Shown: piece by piece, positions 8,359 through 19,400 of the stretch
Numbering within the stretch: the stretch's first letter is position 1
How the letters are laid out: each line of letters opens with the position of its first letter
NCBI GenBank assembly: GCA_033809995.1
Contig: JAPXKQ010000005.1
Location: 1 to 64,000, forward strand
From: Paratissierella sp033809995
GTDB lineage: Bacteria; Bacillota; Clostridia; Tissierellales; Tissierellaceae
DNA length: 64,000 nucleotides
Reading direction: 5' to 3'
Made by a program: the position numbers and the translations under genes
Notes under the pieces: generated by a model
The model's input: the letters and a program-made list of their open reading frames with translations, nothing else
Told to the model about the DNA's origin: nothing
Database searches by the model: none

Positions 8359-8398
8359 TTATATAATAGTTAAGAAAATAAAAGAAAGGATTTTAACT

Positions 8399-9685
8399 AT
8401 GAGAGAAATAGAAAAGCTTCTAATTGATATTGTAAAAGAAGATAGCAATCCCGCTTTAGGATGTACAGAACCAGTAGCTGTGGCTTTTGCAAGTGCATTC
8501 GCAAAAAAATATGCAACAGGAAAAATTAAAAATATAAAGGTAACTACTAGTAAGAGTATATTTAAAAATGGAAAATCAGTTATCATACCAAAGGCAAATG
8601 GAAGAGGATTGGATTTAGCTGCTGCATTGGGGGTAGTAGGTGGAAATCCTGATGATGGTTTTATGGTACTTAACGATATAGATGAAGAAGAAATTGAAAG
8701 TGCAAAAAAATTAGTAAAGGATGGCATCTCCACTGCAACATATACTGAAGTTTCACCATCTGTTTATGTAAATGTAGTATTAACAACAGAAAATGAAATA
8801 GTGGAATTGGATTTAAGAAATAGCCATACTCATGTTGAATGGGTAAAGGTGAATGGAAAATTAGTTTATGAAAATTCCTTCGAAAATGGTACAAGTACAT
8901 CTTATGAATTTTTAAAAGATATGAGTTTTAAAGAGTTGACTAAAATATGTGAAAATATTCCTATAGACAAGATTCAATTTGTCAAAGAAGGAATTGAAAT
9001 GAACAAAACTGCAGCATTCGCAGGTTTAAAATCTGATCTAGGATTAAGAATTGGATCCACATTGACAAGGTTAAATGCAGAAGGAAGGCTTAATATAGAT
9101 GTTTTCACAAAAGCTAGAATCTTAACAGCCGCAGCATGTGATATGAGAATGGGGGGTGGAGCATGTCCTATTATGACTAGTGGCGGTAGCGGTAATCAAG
9201 GAATTGGTGTTATACTACCAATTTCAGTAGTAGCTGATTTTGAAAACATAGAAGAAGAAAAGCTGATTCGTGCCGTATTCTTTGCGCATGTTATCAATAG
9301 GTATGTGAAGATGTACACTGGAAAGCTATCTTCTATATGTGGGTGTGCTATTGCTGCTGGAGTAGGCGCTAGTGCAGCAATTACCTGGATGCTAGGAGGT
9401 GACGATGAAAAAATTGCAGGTAGTTGTTCTAATATGCTTGCCAATCTAATGGGTATGATTTGTGACGGTGCTAAAGACACTTGTTCATTCAAACTATCAA
9501 CAAGTGCTGAAGAAGCAGTCTTAACAGCGTATTTAGCAATGGAAGGAGTAATGCCTGAGAAAAATGTAGGAGTTATAGGCAGCTCCATTGAGGATACTAT
9601 CAAAAATCTTGGCTATTTATGTGAAGAAGGTCTAGATCATGCTGATTCTGCAATAATAAATATCATCAATAGAAAGGGGAATTAA
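8399..9685 (+). CDS. cdsB: L-cysteine desulfidase (CdsB/CyuA, UPF0597 family)
   Basis: A 428-residue protein of the serine-dehydratase-alpha-like L-cysteine desulfidase family, which breaks cysteine into pyruvate, ammonia and sulfide with an oxygen-sensitive [4Fe-4S] cluster. The conserved blocks are NPALGCTEPVAVAFA near the N-terminus, GGGACPIMTSGGSGNQG in the middle, SSICGCAIAAGVGAS and MICDGAKDTCSFK; the cysteines in these are the likely cluster ligands. ATG 8399 follows AAAGGATTTTAACT. A longer frame from 8264 would run through the promoter and activator sites and is rejected. One base separates it from the transporter gene, so both are read from the sigma54 promoter. Confidence 0.9.
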   Translation: MREIEKLLIDIVKEDSNPALGCTEPVAVAFASAFAKKYATGKIKNIKVTTSKSIFKNGKSVIIPKANGRGLDLAAALGVVGGNPDDGFMVLNDIDEEEIESAKKLVKDGISTATYTEVSPSVYVNVVLTTENEIVELDLRNSHTHVEWVKVNGKLVYENSFENGTSTSYEFLKDMSFKELTKICENIPIDKIQFVKEGIEMNKTAAFAGLKSDLGLRIGSTLTRLNAEGRLNIDVFTKARILTAAACDMRMGGGACPIMTSGGSGNQGIGVILPISVVADFENIEEEKLIRAVFFAHVINRYVKMYTGKLSSICGCAIAAGVGASAAITWMLGGDDEKIAGSCSNMLANLMGMICDGAKDTCSFKLSTSAEEAVLTAYLAMEGVMPEKNVGVIGSSIEDTIKNLGYLCEEGLDHADSAIINIINRKGN

Positions 9686-9686
9686 G

Positions 9687-10856
9687 ATGAGTAAGTTAAA
9701 AGATAATTTAATTTTAAAATTATTAATTGCTGTAGCTATTGGTATTATCTTAGGTGTTACAGTAGGAGAAGGTCCAATCGAGATACTTCTTACAATTAAA
9801 TACATAGTAGGACAATTTATATTCTTCTGTGTCCCACTAGTAATCATAGGCTTTATTGCACCAGCAATTACAAATCTTAAATCAAATGCTAGTAAGATGT
9901 TAATGGCAGCTTTAGCGATAGCGTATTTATCATCAATAGGTGCAGCTTTATTTTCAACTATATCAGGATATGCAATTATTCCACATTTAAATATACCAGA
10001 TACGGCTGCAGGGTTAAGAGAGCTTCCAGAGATTCTTTTTCAACTTGATATACCACCTATAATGTCAGTTATTTCAGCGTTGGTATTATCTATAGTATTA
10101 GGATTAACAGTAATTTGGACAAAATCTGAAAATTTTGAAAAGCTTTTACAAGAGTTTAACAATATAATGCTTAAAGTAGTAGAAAAAATGATTATTCCAA
10201 TATTACCAATATTTATTGCTACTACATTTGCGGGGTTAGCTTATGAAGGAGGAATTACAAAACAATTGCCCGTTTTCCTTACAGTAATCGTAATTGTAAT
10301 TATTGGTCATTTCATTTGGCTAGCTGTATTATATTCTATAGCAGGAGTTATATCCAAGAAGAATCCTAAGGAAGTATTTAAACATTATGGACCTGCTTAC
10401 CTTACAGCTGTTGGAACTATGTCAAGTGCAGCAACTCTTCCTGTCGCATTAAAATGTGCTAGAAAGTCATCCGTACTGGATAGCGAAATCGTAGATTTTG
10501 CAATCCCAATAGGTTCAACTATACACCTTTGTGGATCAGTATTGACAGAAACATTCTTCTGTATGACTATATCACAAATACTATATGGTCAACTACCTTC
10601 ACTTGGTACAATGCTGTTATTTATCATATTGTTAGGTGTATTTGCCGTTGGGGCTCCAGGAGTTCCTGGTGGTACTGTAATGGCATCATTAGGTATCGTA
10701 ACATCAGTTTTAGGATTTGATGCTTCAGGAGTAGCATTACTGCTTTCAATATTCGCATTACAAGATAGCTTTGGTACTGCATGTAATGTAACAGGTGACG
10801 GAGCAATAGCTCTAATGCTTATGGGCATATTTAAAAAAGACAAAGCAACAAACTAA
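9687..10856 (+). CDS. DAACS-family dicarboxylate/amino acid:cation symporter
   Basis: A 389-residue membrane protein of the sodium:dicarboxylate symporter fold. It has many hydrophobic helices, an early VAIGIILGVTVGEGP segment, a serine-rich re-entrant stretch TAVGTMSSAATLPVALKC and PIGSTIHLCGSVLTETFF. DAACS proteins take up glutamate, aspartate, serine, threonine or C4-dicarboxylates with sodium or protons. Its position one base after the cysteine desulfidase, under the same sigma54 control, suggests uptake of cysteine/cystine or serine. That substrate is inferred from context. The gene ends just before two consecutive terminators. Confidence 0.85.
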   Translation: MSKLKDNLILKLLIAVAIGIILGVTVGEGPIEILLTIKYIVGQFIFFCVPLVIIGFIAPAITNLKSNASKMLMAALAIAYLSSIGAALFSTISGYAIIPHLNIPDTAAGLRELPEILFQLDIPPIMSVISALVLSIVLGLTVIWTKSENFEKLLQEFNNIMLKVVEKMIIPILPIFIATTFAGLAYEGGITKQLPVFLTVIVIVIIGHFIWLAVLYSIAGVISKKNPKEVFKHYGPAYLTAVGTMSSAATLPVALKCARKSSVLDSEIVDFAIPIGSTIHLCGSVLTETFFCMTISQILYGQLPSLGTMLLFIILLGVFAVGAPGVPGGTVMASLGIVTSVLGFDASGVALLLSIFALQDSFGTACNVTGDGAIALMLMGIFKKDKATN

Positions 10857-10867
10857 ATTAAATTCTA

Positions 10868-10931
10868 GGATGGCTTCAGCCATCCTTTTCTGTTAATGTT
10901 TAAGGAACCAATTTACTTTGGTTCCTTTTTT
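10868..10931 (+). terminator. Two consecutive intrinsic terminators
   Basis: The first hairpin is GGATGGC-TTCA-GCCATCC-type (10868-10885) followed by TTTTC. The second is AAGGAACCAA (10902-10911) paired with TTGGTTCCTT (10918-10927) and a T run. They insulate the cysteine operon from the glucan genes. Confidence 0.88.
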
Positions 10932-11017
10932 AACGCCAATTTTTAATTTATGTATTTTTTTTGGTAAAATTCACACAATAGTTTATGTCAGTATTTTTGC
11001 CAAAAGGAGTGATTACA

Positions 11018-13432
11018 ATTAAAGGTATAATTATGTCAGGAGGTATCGGCACAAGATTAAGACCGTTGACTTGCCATTTACCTAAACCAATGGTACCTAT
11101 TTTTAATAAACCAGTAATGGAGTATGCCATAGATTTGTTAAAAGGACATGGGATAGAAGATATAGGAGTAACACTTTATTATTTACCTTCTATGATTATG
11201 GATTACTTTGGAGATGGGAAGAAATTTGGTGTTAATCTAAAATACTATATTGAAGATAAACCTCTAGGAACAGGAGGAAGTGTAAAGAATGCTGATGAAT
11301 TTTTAGATAGTACTTTTATTGTAATTAGTGGGGATGGATTTACAAATATAGACTTAACTAAAGCTTATGAATTTCATAAAGAAAGAGGGTCAAAGGCCAC
11401 ATTGGTATTAAAAAGGGAGCCAGTTCCGCTAGAATATGGTGTAGTAATAACTGATGAAAAAGGCAGGATAATTCGATTCTTAGAAAAACCCAGTTGGGGA
11501 GAAGTCTTTTCAGATACCATAAATACAGGTATATATATTTTGGAACCAGACGCTTTAGACTATTATAAAATCGGGGAAAATTTTGACTTTAGCAAAGACT
11601 TATTTCCAAGACTCTTAAAAGATAATATTCCTATGTATGGATATATTACCGAAGATTATTGGTGTGATATAGGTGATTTAGACACTTATATAAAAGTACA
11701 TGAAGATATTTTAAAAGATGGCAAGAACAATGTTTTATCCAAACTAGATGATACTCGGCTGGGAGAAGGCAGTATTATTGAAGAAGGAAGTAAAATTATA
11801 CCTCCTGTATATATTGGAGAAAACTGTATTATCAAAAATGGTGCTACCATAGGTCCATATTCAGTAATAGGAAATCATACCATCATTGGAGAAGGCACTT
11901 CTATAAAAAGGAGTATAATTTGGGATAATGTAAATATATCAAAGAACTGTGAAATCAGAAAAGCAGTACTATGTAATAATGTATTATTAAAGGAAAGAAT
12001 AAGAATATTTGAAGGTGCAGTAATAGGTTCCTATTCAAAAATATTTGAAGATACAACCATAAAGCCTAAGGTTAAAATATGGCCATATAAAACCGTGGCT
12101 GATAGAGTAGTTGTAAAAGATAATTTGATTTGGGAAGAAAAGGTTACAAGAAAGCTCTTTGGATATAGAAATATTTCTGGCAGATATAATATTGATATAA
12201 CTCCACAAATAGCCGTAGGGATAGGCAGTAGCTTTTCTACGGCAATTAAAAATAATGGCGCTTATATTATTAGCAGTGATGAACATGGTGTATCGAAGGC
12301 TATTAAATCTTCTATTTTAGCAGGTATTATGTCTACAGGAGCCCAAGTAATAGACATAAAAGAAAGCACATTGCCAATGTGTAGATTTGGGGTCAAATAT
12401 TATAAGGCAGATGGTGGAGTTCATATTAGCAGGCATATTAACAATGAAGATGAATTGCATATTGAATTTATAAACAAAGATGGAGCAAATATAGATAAAA
12501 ATACTGAAAGAAAACTTGAAAACACCTTAATTATTGAGGATTTTAAAATGTGTAAAGTCCATGAGGTTAGAGAGATAGTAGATATCTATAATTTTTCTTC
12601 TATTTATTTAAAAGAAGGAGTCTCAAGGCTAAAAAATATAGATAAAATAAAAAATAAAGTTCCAAGAATCATTATAACTTCTCCATCAAAAAATATGGTT
12701 AGTTTAGGAGAAAATTTTTTAAAAGAAATTGGTTGTAATGTAAAAGCAGTTGACTATAACAGGGAAATGGAAATAGAAGAGTTTCAAAATATTATATCTG
12801 ATTATGATGGGGATATAGGGTTTATTTATGGTGGAGATGGTGAAAAACTTGTAGTAGCAGATAGCTTTAATGTAATAAATGATGAAAAATACTTTTTATT
12901 ATCCCTATTGATTGGTTTTAAAAGTGGAGATTTAGATAAAGCTGTTATTCCATATAATTTCCCTAGAATCGTAGAACAGATAATAAATAAATATGAAGGA
13001 AATACTATTTATTCAAAGACAAATATATCCAACCTTGTCCAGAAAATGCTAAATATGAATATTGATTTTCAATACACTTTAATTTTTGATAGCATTTTAG
13101 CCTCGGGGAGAATAATTGATTATATTATAGGTGAAAATACTAATCTTAAAGAAATAGTAGTTGAAATTCCTCAGTACTTTTATATAAAAAAACAAATTCC
13201 ATGTAGTTGGGATGATAAAGGAAGTATTATTAGAAGACTAGCCGAAGATAGAAAAGAGAAGATTGAAATGGAAGAAGGAGTAAGGTTTATTGATGAAAAA
13301 GGTTGGACTCTAATTATTCCAGATCAGGAAAAACCTCAATTTAATATTTATATTGAAGCCCTAAATGAAGAATATGCAGAAGAATTGTGGACCTTCTATG
13401 ATGATAAAATTAAAAAGATGATTGAGTCTTAA
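11018..13432 (+). CDS. Fused sugar-phosphate nucleotidyltransferase / left-handed-helix / phosphomutase-like protein, probable ATT start
   Basis: About 804 residues. Part one (about 1-235) is a nucleotidyltransferase with MSGGIGTRLRPLTCHLPKPMVPI, the GDGF metal site and WCDIGDLDTY. Part two (about 250-370) is a left-handed beta-helix with hexapeptide-like repeats. Part three (about 390-804) has the phosphoglucomutase/phosphomannomutase fold but looks degenerate: the usual TASHNP loop reads HISRHIN, the DGDADR metal loop reads DYDGDIGF, and no GGEQSGH loop is seen. The fold's first strand, KGIIM, lies before the first ATG (11033), and AAAGGAGTGAT is spaced for an ATT codon at 11018, so a rare ATT start is likely. 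It is followed closely by cyclic glucan synthase and may make or sense its nucleotide-sugar; this is inference. Confidence 0.75.
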   Translation: MKGIIMSGGIGTRLRPLTCHLPKPMVPIFNKPVMEYAIDLLKGHGIEDIGVTLYYLPSMIMDYFGDGKKFGVNLKYYIEDKPLGTGGSVKNADEFLDSTFIVISGDGFTNIDLTKAYEFHKERGSKATLVLKREPVPLEYGVVITDEKGRIIRFLEKPSWGEVFSDTINTGIYILEPDALDYYKIGENFDFSKDLFPRLLKDNIPMYGYITEDYWCDIGDLDTYIKVHEDILKDGKNNVLSKLDDTRLGEGSIIEEGSKIIPPVYIGENCIIKNGATIGPYSVIGNHTIIGEGTSIKRSIIWDNVNISKNCEIRKAVLCNNVLLKERIRIFEGAVIGSYSKIFEDTTIKPKVKIWPYKTVADRVVVKDNLIWEEKVTRKLFGYRNISGRYNIDITPQIAVGIGSSFSTAIKNNGAYIISSDEHGVSKAIKSSILAGIMSTGAQVIDIKESTLPMCRFGVKYYKADGGVHISRHINNEDELHIEFINKDGANIDKNTERKLENTLIIEDFKMCKVHEVREIVDIYNFSSIYLKEGVSRLKNIDKIKNKVPRIIITSPSKNMVSLGENFLKEIGCNVKAVDYNREMEIEEFQNIISDYDGDIGFIYGGDGEKLVVADSFNVINDEKYFLLSLLIGFKSGDLDKAVIPYNFPRIVEQIINKYEGNTIYSKTNISNLVQKMLNMNIDFQYTLIFDSILASGRIIDYIIGENTNLKEIVVEIPQYFYIKKQIPCSWDDKGSIIRRLAEDRKEKIEMEEGVRFIDEKGWTLIIPDQEKPQFNIYIEALNEEYAEELWTFYDDKIKKMIES

Positions 13433-13461
13433 ACAAACAAAAATAGTTGAAAGGAAGAAAT

Positions 13462-16400
13462 ATGTGGCCAATTATTAAAGATGATAAAATAAATATTGAT
13501 ATATCTTTATATAAAACAAAGAAAAGAGCTAATGTAAAAGCCTTTCTTTTAGTTGAATTAAATGATGCCTTTAAAGATATTAAGAAAGTATATAATATAT
13601 TAAATCAAGAGCTAAGTAAGGATAAAAATATTCCAGTAGGAAGCCAATGGATTTTAGATAATTTCTATTATATAGAACAAAAGTACAGAGATTTAAGGGA
13701 TGCTTTTAAGAAAAGTAAAAAGATAGTAGTAAATGTTGTAGACAATGGTTTGCTAAAAGGATTGCCTAGGGCATATGTTCTTGCTCTAGATAATATATCA
13801 AATATAAATGCTAATATCACAGAAGAGAGCTTAATTGATTTTATAAATATTGTCCAAAGAGAGGAAACTCTTACACTAGAAGAAATATATCATCTTCCTA
13901 ATTTCTTATCATTAGGTCTTTTACAACATATAAGAAAAGTACTTTTAGATTTATTTAAAGTTTATGAAAGATGGGAGAAGATAGATTCTGTAGACATCTC
14001 TTCGGAAGAATCATTAGAAAATATTATAGCTAATATTCATACTATGAGTTCTACAGAAGTCGAAAGACTTAGAAGGAGGATAAAGACAGAAAAAGTTTCA
14101 TCTAAAGATATATTGGAGGAAATTGACAAGAAGCTTAATTATTTAGGTAGTAGTGTCAGGGATTTATTAGAAAAAGAATATAGAAACTTTTCTCAATATA
14201 AATTATATTTAGGATATGGAATTACAAGTCTAAGAACCATCGCCGACCTAAATTGGGAAAATATTTTTAATAATATATCATTAGTAGAAAAAACAATTAG
14301 ACAAGACCCACTAGATATATATGATAACATGGACTATACATCAAAAAACTATTATAGGTTCAGGATTCAAGAGCTAGCTTATAGATTTCATGTTCAAGAA
14401 ATATATATAGCAAAAAAAGTTATTGAATTTGCAAAGGAAGAATTTGATAAAGGTATTCGAGATAAAAGATCCCATATAGGATATTATCTATTAGATGAGG
14501 GTGTGGAAAGATTATATAAGGATTTTAATTTTTCAAATAGAAAGATAAAGATAAATCGTATAAATGAAATAGACTATATTTTTCCTATTATACTTTTATC
14601 AATATTATTGTCTTTCATATATACTTATTTTTCCTATAGAGATGGAAACTATATTGTGTTTATATTAGCTTTTATTCCAGCAGCTACTGTTTCTATAAAT
14701 ATAATGAATAAAGTATTTATGAAAAAATATAAATCTAAAATTATTCCCAAATTAGAATTCCATGATAATATACCTAAAGACTTATCTACATTTGTAATTG
14801 TGCCATGTTTATTGCCTGATGAATCAATGGTAGAAAAATTGGCAAAATCCTTAGAGACATATTATCTATCTAACAAAGATGAAAATATATATTTTGGCAT
14901 ATTAGGTGATTTTAAAGATGGAAATGATAGATATACTTCTGAAGATGAAAAAATAATCTCTAAGGGACTTGAAATAATTAAAGAACTAAATAATAAATAT
15001 CCCAGTGATAATGAAAGATTTTATTATTTCAATAGGGCTAGAACATTTTCAAATACCCAAAAAAAATGGATGGGATGGGAAAGAAAAAGAGGTTCTTTAG
15101 TTGAATTTAATCGTCTCTTACTAGGAGAGGATACTACTTTCAATATTGTATCTAATGACGTTTCCAACTTAAATATTAAATATGTAATTACCTTAGACGC
15201 TGATACAAATCTTCCAATAAATGCAGCAAAAAAATTAATAGGTACCCTTGCACATCCTTTAAATTGGGCAGTTTTAGATGATAAAAAAGGAATAGTAAGG
15301 TCAGGTTATGGTATAATTCAGCCAAGAATTATTGTAAGTACTGAAAGTACAAACAAATCCTTATTTACTAGGATATTTGCAGGTGAAGGAGGAATAGACT
15401 CTTACAGTGGAGCCATTTCAGATATATATCAAGATTTATTCAATGAAGGAATATTTACTGGAAAGGGAATATATGATTTAAAGATTTTCCATGAAGTATT
15501 AAATAATATACCAGAAAACAGTATACTAAGTCATGATCTCCTTGAAGGTAGTTATATAAGAGCTGGATTAGCTACAGATATTTTTTTAATAGATGGTTAT
15601 CCTGAAAAATATAATTCTTATATTATGAGGCAGCACAGATGGGTTAGGGGTGACTGGCAACTAATAAAATGGCTATATGGACTAAAGGGTAAGGAGATTT
15701 CTCTTATGTCTAAGTGGAAGATATTAGATAATATGAGAAGGTCACTAATACCTACAACCCAATTGTTGTTAATTTTTAGTGTTTGTTTTTTTCATATCAA
15801 TTTATATACTTGGATAGCACTATCTTTTTTGATGTTTTTCTATCAATTATTATTTATGCTAATAAATAATATTTTCCATTATGATATAAAAAGTCAAAAT
15901 ATTAAACTTCACGGGAATCTAATAAGAGGCTATAGAGTTTTTCTTTATCAAGGGCTTTTGTCTATAATATTTTTACCCTACGAAGGGGTAATGATGCTTG
16001 ATGCCATATTAAGGAGTCTATATAGAGTATTTATATCAAGAAGAAATCTACTTGAATGGACTACTGCCTTTGATATGGAGAAAAAATTAGGTAATAGTCT
16101 TTCTGGTTATTTTAGAAAAATGAAATCAAATATTGTTGCAGTCTTATTATTAGTTGGATTAACCTATTTCTTTAATTATGAAAACTTAATCTTAAGTATG
16201 TTTTTAGGACTCCTTTGGCTTTCCGGACCTATGGTAGCCTTTTATATAAGTAAAGAATATATAGAAGAAAGAGTAGCACCAAAAGAAGAGGATATAGAAT
16301 TGCTACATTCTATCGGGAGAAAAACATGGGATTTCTATAGACAAATCACTGACGAGAAAAACAACTACCTACCGCCAGATAATTATCAAGAATTTCCCTA

Positions 16401-19400
16401 CAATGGAACAGCCAATAGGACATCTCCAACTAATATTGGCTTTTATCTATTATCTATATTATCTAGTAGGGATTTAGGATATATAGATACGGAGGAAATG
16501 CTTCGTTTAGTAGATTTAACTATTACGACCATAGAGAAACTAGAAAAATGGGAAGGTCATTTGTATAATTGGTATGATACAGAAACTTTAGAACCTTTAA
16601 GACCAATATTTGTTTCAACTGTAGATAGTGGCAATATATTAGGATATTTAATAGTTCTAAAAGAAGGACTAAAGGAGTATTTAGATAAATCTACATTAGA
16701 AGAAAACAATCTAATTAGGAGAATTGGAAAATTAATAGATGATACAAATTTTAAACCTTTATATGATAAAAAGAAACAATTATTTTATATAGGATACAAT
16801 GTAGATGAAAACAAGGAGCTAAATGTATATTATGATTTGTTAGCTTCAGAAGCTAGAACTACATCTTATATTGCAATATCCAGAGGAGAAGTACCTCCAG
16901 AGCATTGGCATAAACTGGGTAAACTTTTAGTTAAAGAAAAAGGGTATATATCTTTAGCATCTTGGACAGGTACTATGTTTGAATATTTAATGCCAACCCT
17001 AAATATGAAAAGTTATAAAAACACATTACTTGATGAAACTTATAAAACTTGTATAAATATTCAAAAGGATTATGGCGATTATAAAAATGTTCCTTGGGGA
17101 ATATCTGAAGCAGGTTATTTTGCCTTTGATTCTCAATTTAATTATCAATACAAAGCTTTTGGTGTGCCTAAATTAGGATTCAAAAGGGGACTAAAAGAAG
17201 AACTAGTAATATCTCCTTATTCTACTTTTTTAGCCTTAAACTTTGACTATCCTAATGCCATAGAGAATATTAAAAGAATGAGATCAGCAGGATTAGAAGG
17301 GAAATATGGATTTTATGAATCTGTAGATTATACTATAACTAGACTTCCAAAACACTTAAATCAAGGAATCATAAAATCTTATATGAGCCATCATCAAGGG
17401 ATGATATTTGTTTCTATAAATAATTTTATCAACAATAATATTGTAGTAAAAAGATTTCATAGGAATTCTTATATGAAATGTGGAGAATATCTGTTGCAAG
17501 AAAAAATCCCAAACAAATTCTATTTATCTAATGAATATGAAAATCCATATGATTTTGTTTTCCGTAAGGATAGAGAAGTACTTTGGAACAATAGAATATA
17601 TGGAATAGAAGATTTATGGGATATAAAATGCCATGTTTTATCATCTAGGACTTATACCATGATGATAAATAGCATGGGGGAAGGTTTTTCAAAAAATGAA
17701 GACATATTTATTAATAGATGGAGAAAAGATTTTCTTGCAAATTCTTATGGCCAATTCATTTATATAAAAGATTTAAAAAATAATAAGGTATGGTCTACTA
17801 CTTATGCCCCTACTTTTGTAAAACCAGATGATTATAATATTTCCTTCTCCACAGATAGAGCTAGCTTTAATAGAAAAGATGGAGATATTGAATCTACCAT
17901 GGAGGTATTTTTATTACCCGAAGAGTTAGGAGAAGTAAGAAAAGTAGTATTAAAAAACCATGGAACGGAGGAAGCATTATTAGAAACCATTAGTTACTTT
18001 GAAGTAACTGGAACTACCTATCATTCAGATTTAGCACATATGTCTTTTAACAATTTATTTGTAAAAACTGAGGCTTTAGAAAATGAAGGAGGACTTCTAG
18101 CTCATAGAAGAAAAAGAGACGAAAAATCAGAAACTAGTTTTATCTTCCATGGAATAAAAGCCTTTGGACAAGAGGACAGTATTGTAAGCTATGAAACAAA
18201 TAGGAGTAACTTTATAGGCAGGGGAAATTCCTTAAAAAATCCTCAAGCTTTAGAAAAGGGTAATACAAATACTACTGGAATAGTACTAGACCCTATAATG
18301 AGTATAAGCAAAAAAATTAGTGTACCACCAAATGATAAGGTTGAAGTATATTATATTACTGGACTAAGTGATAGTAGAGATGAAATAAGAGATATATTAA
18401 ATAAATACAGTACAATAGAAAATATAAATATGGCTATGGATCTTATAAGCACGAAAAGTCAAACTGAAATAGATTATTTAAACCTTGACCACTCAAATAT
18501 TGAATTTTATGAAGAATTAATGCCATATATTTTCTATTTAAAAGATAATAAAAAGAAAAAATATAAAAGCATTATCTCCGCAACAGATCGAGGAAAAGAA
18601 AGTTTATGGGCTCATGGAATATCTGGTGATAATCCAATAGTACTAATCAGGATAAAAGATTTGGAAGGATTAGATAATCTAATAAAAATAATCAATGCAC
18701 ATGAGTATTGGTCCTATAAAGGTATTATAGTAGATCTTATCGTATTATATGAGGAAGAAGATATGTACTATAGACCTCTAAGTCAAAAGATAATAGAAGT
18801 AATCCAAGAAATTAGAGGCAATATAATAAATACTTACGGTGGAATCTACGTAAAGAATAAAAATACAATGGAAAAAGATGAGGAAGGATTGTTTTATAAA
18901 TGGGCAAATTTGATTATTAATGCTGAAGAAGAATTTAAGTTTAATAATAACAAGTACAAAGAAATAAAGACTAAAGAATTAAAAAGTAGTAGTGTTGAGT
19001 ATAAAAAATCACCAGCAGATTTAGATTTAAAATTTTTCAATGGTTATGGTGGGTTTTCAAATGATGGAGGAGAATATATAATTAGACTTCACAAAAATCT
19101 TAACACACCTATGCCTTGGATAAATGTTATAGCCAATCAAAACTTTGGATTTATAGTGACTGAATACGGAACCGGATTTACTTGGTCTGTAAATAGCAGG
19201 GAAAATAAATTAACCCCTTGGTATAATGACCCAATCAATGATTTACCAAGTGAGATTATATATTTAAAAGATAATGATACTCAGGAAACATTTACCATAA
19301 CCCCAAAGCCTATTAGAGGAGAGGAAGAATATCTAATCACCTATGGGAGAGGCTATGCGATTTTTAACCATAACAGCCATGGTATAGAACAAAGTCTTAC

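Noticed and set aside
8264..8398. 45-codon N-terminal extension of the cysteine desulfidase
   Set aside because: It would cover an activator dyad and the -24/-12 promoter; family members start at MREIEKLL-like sequence.
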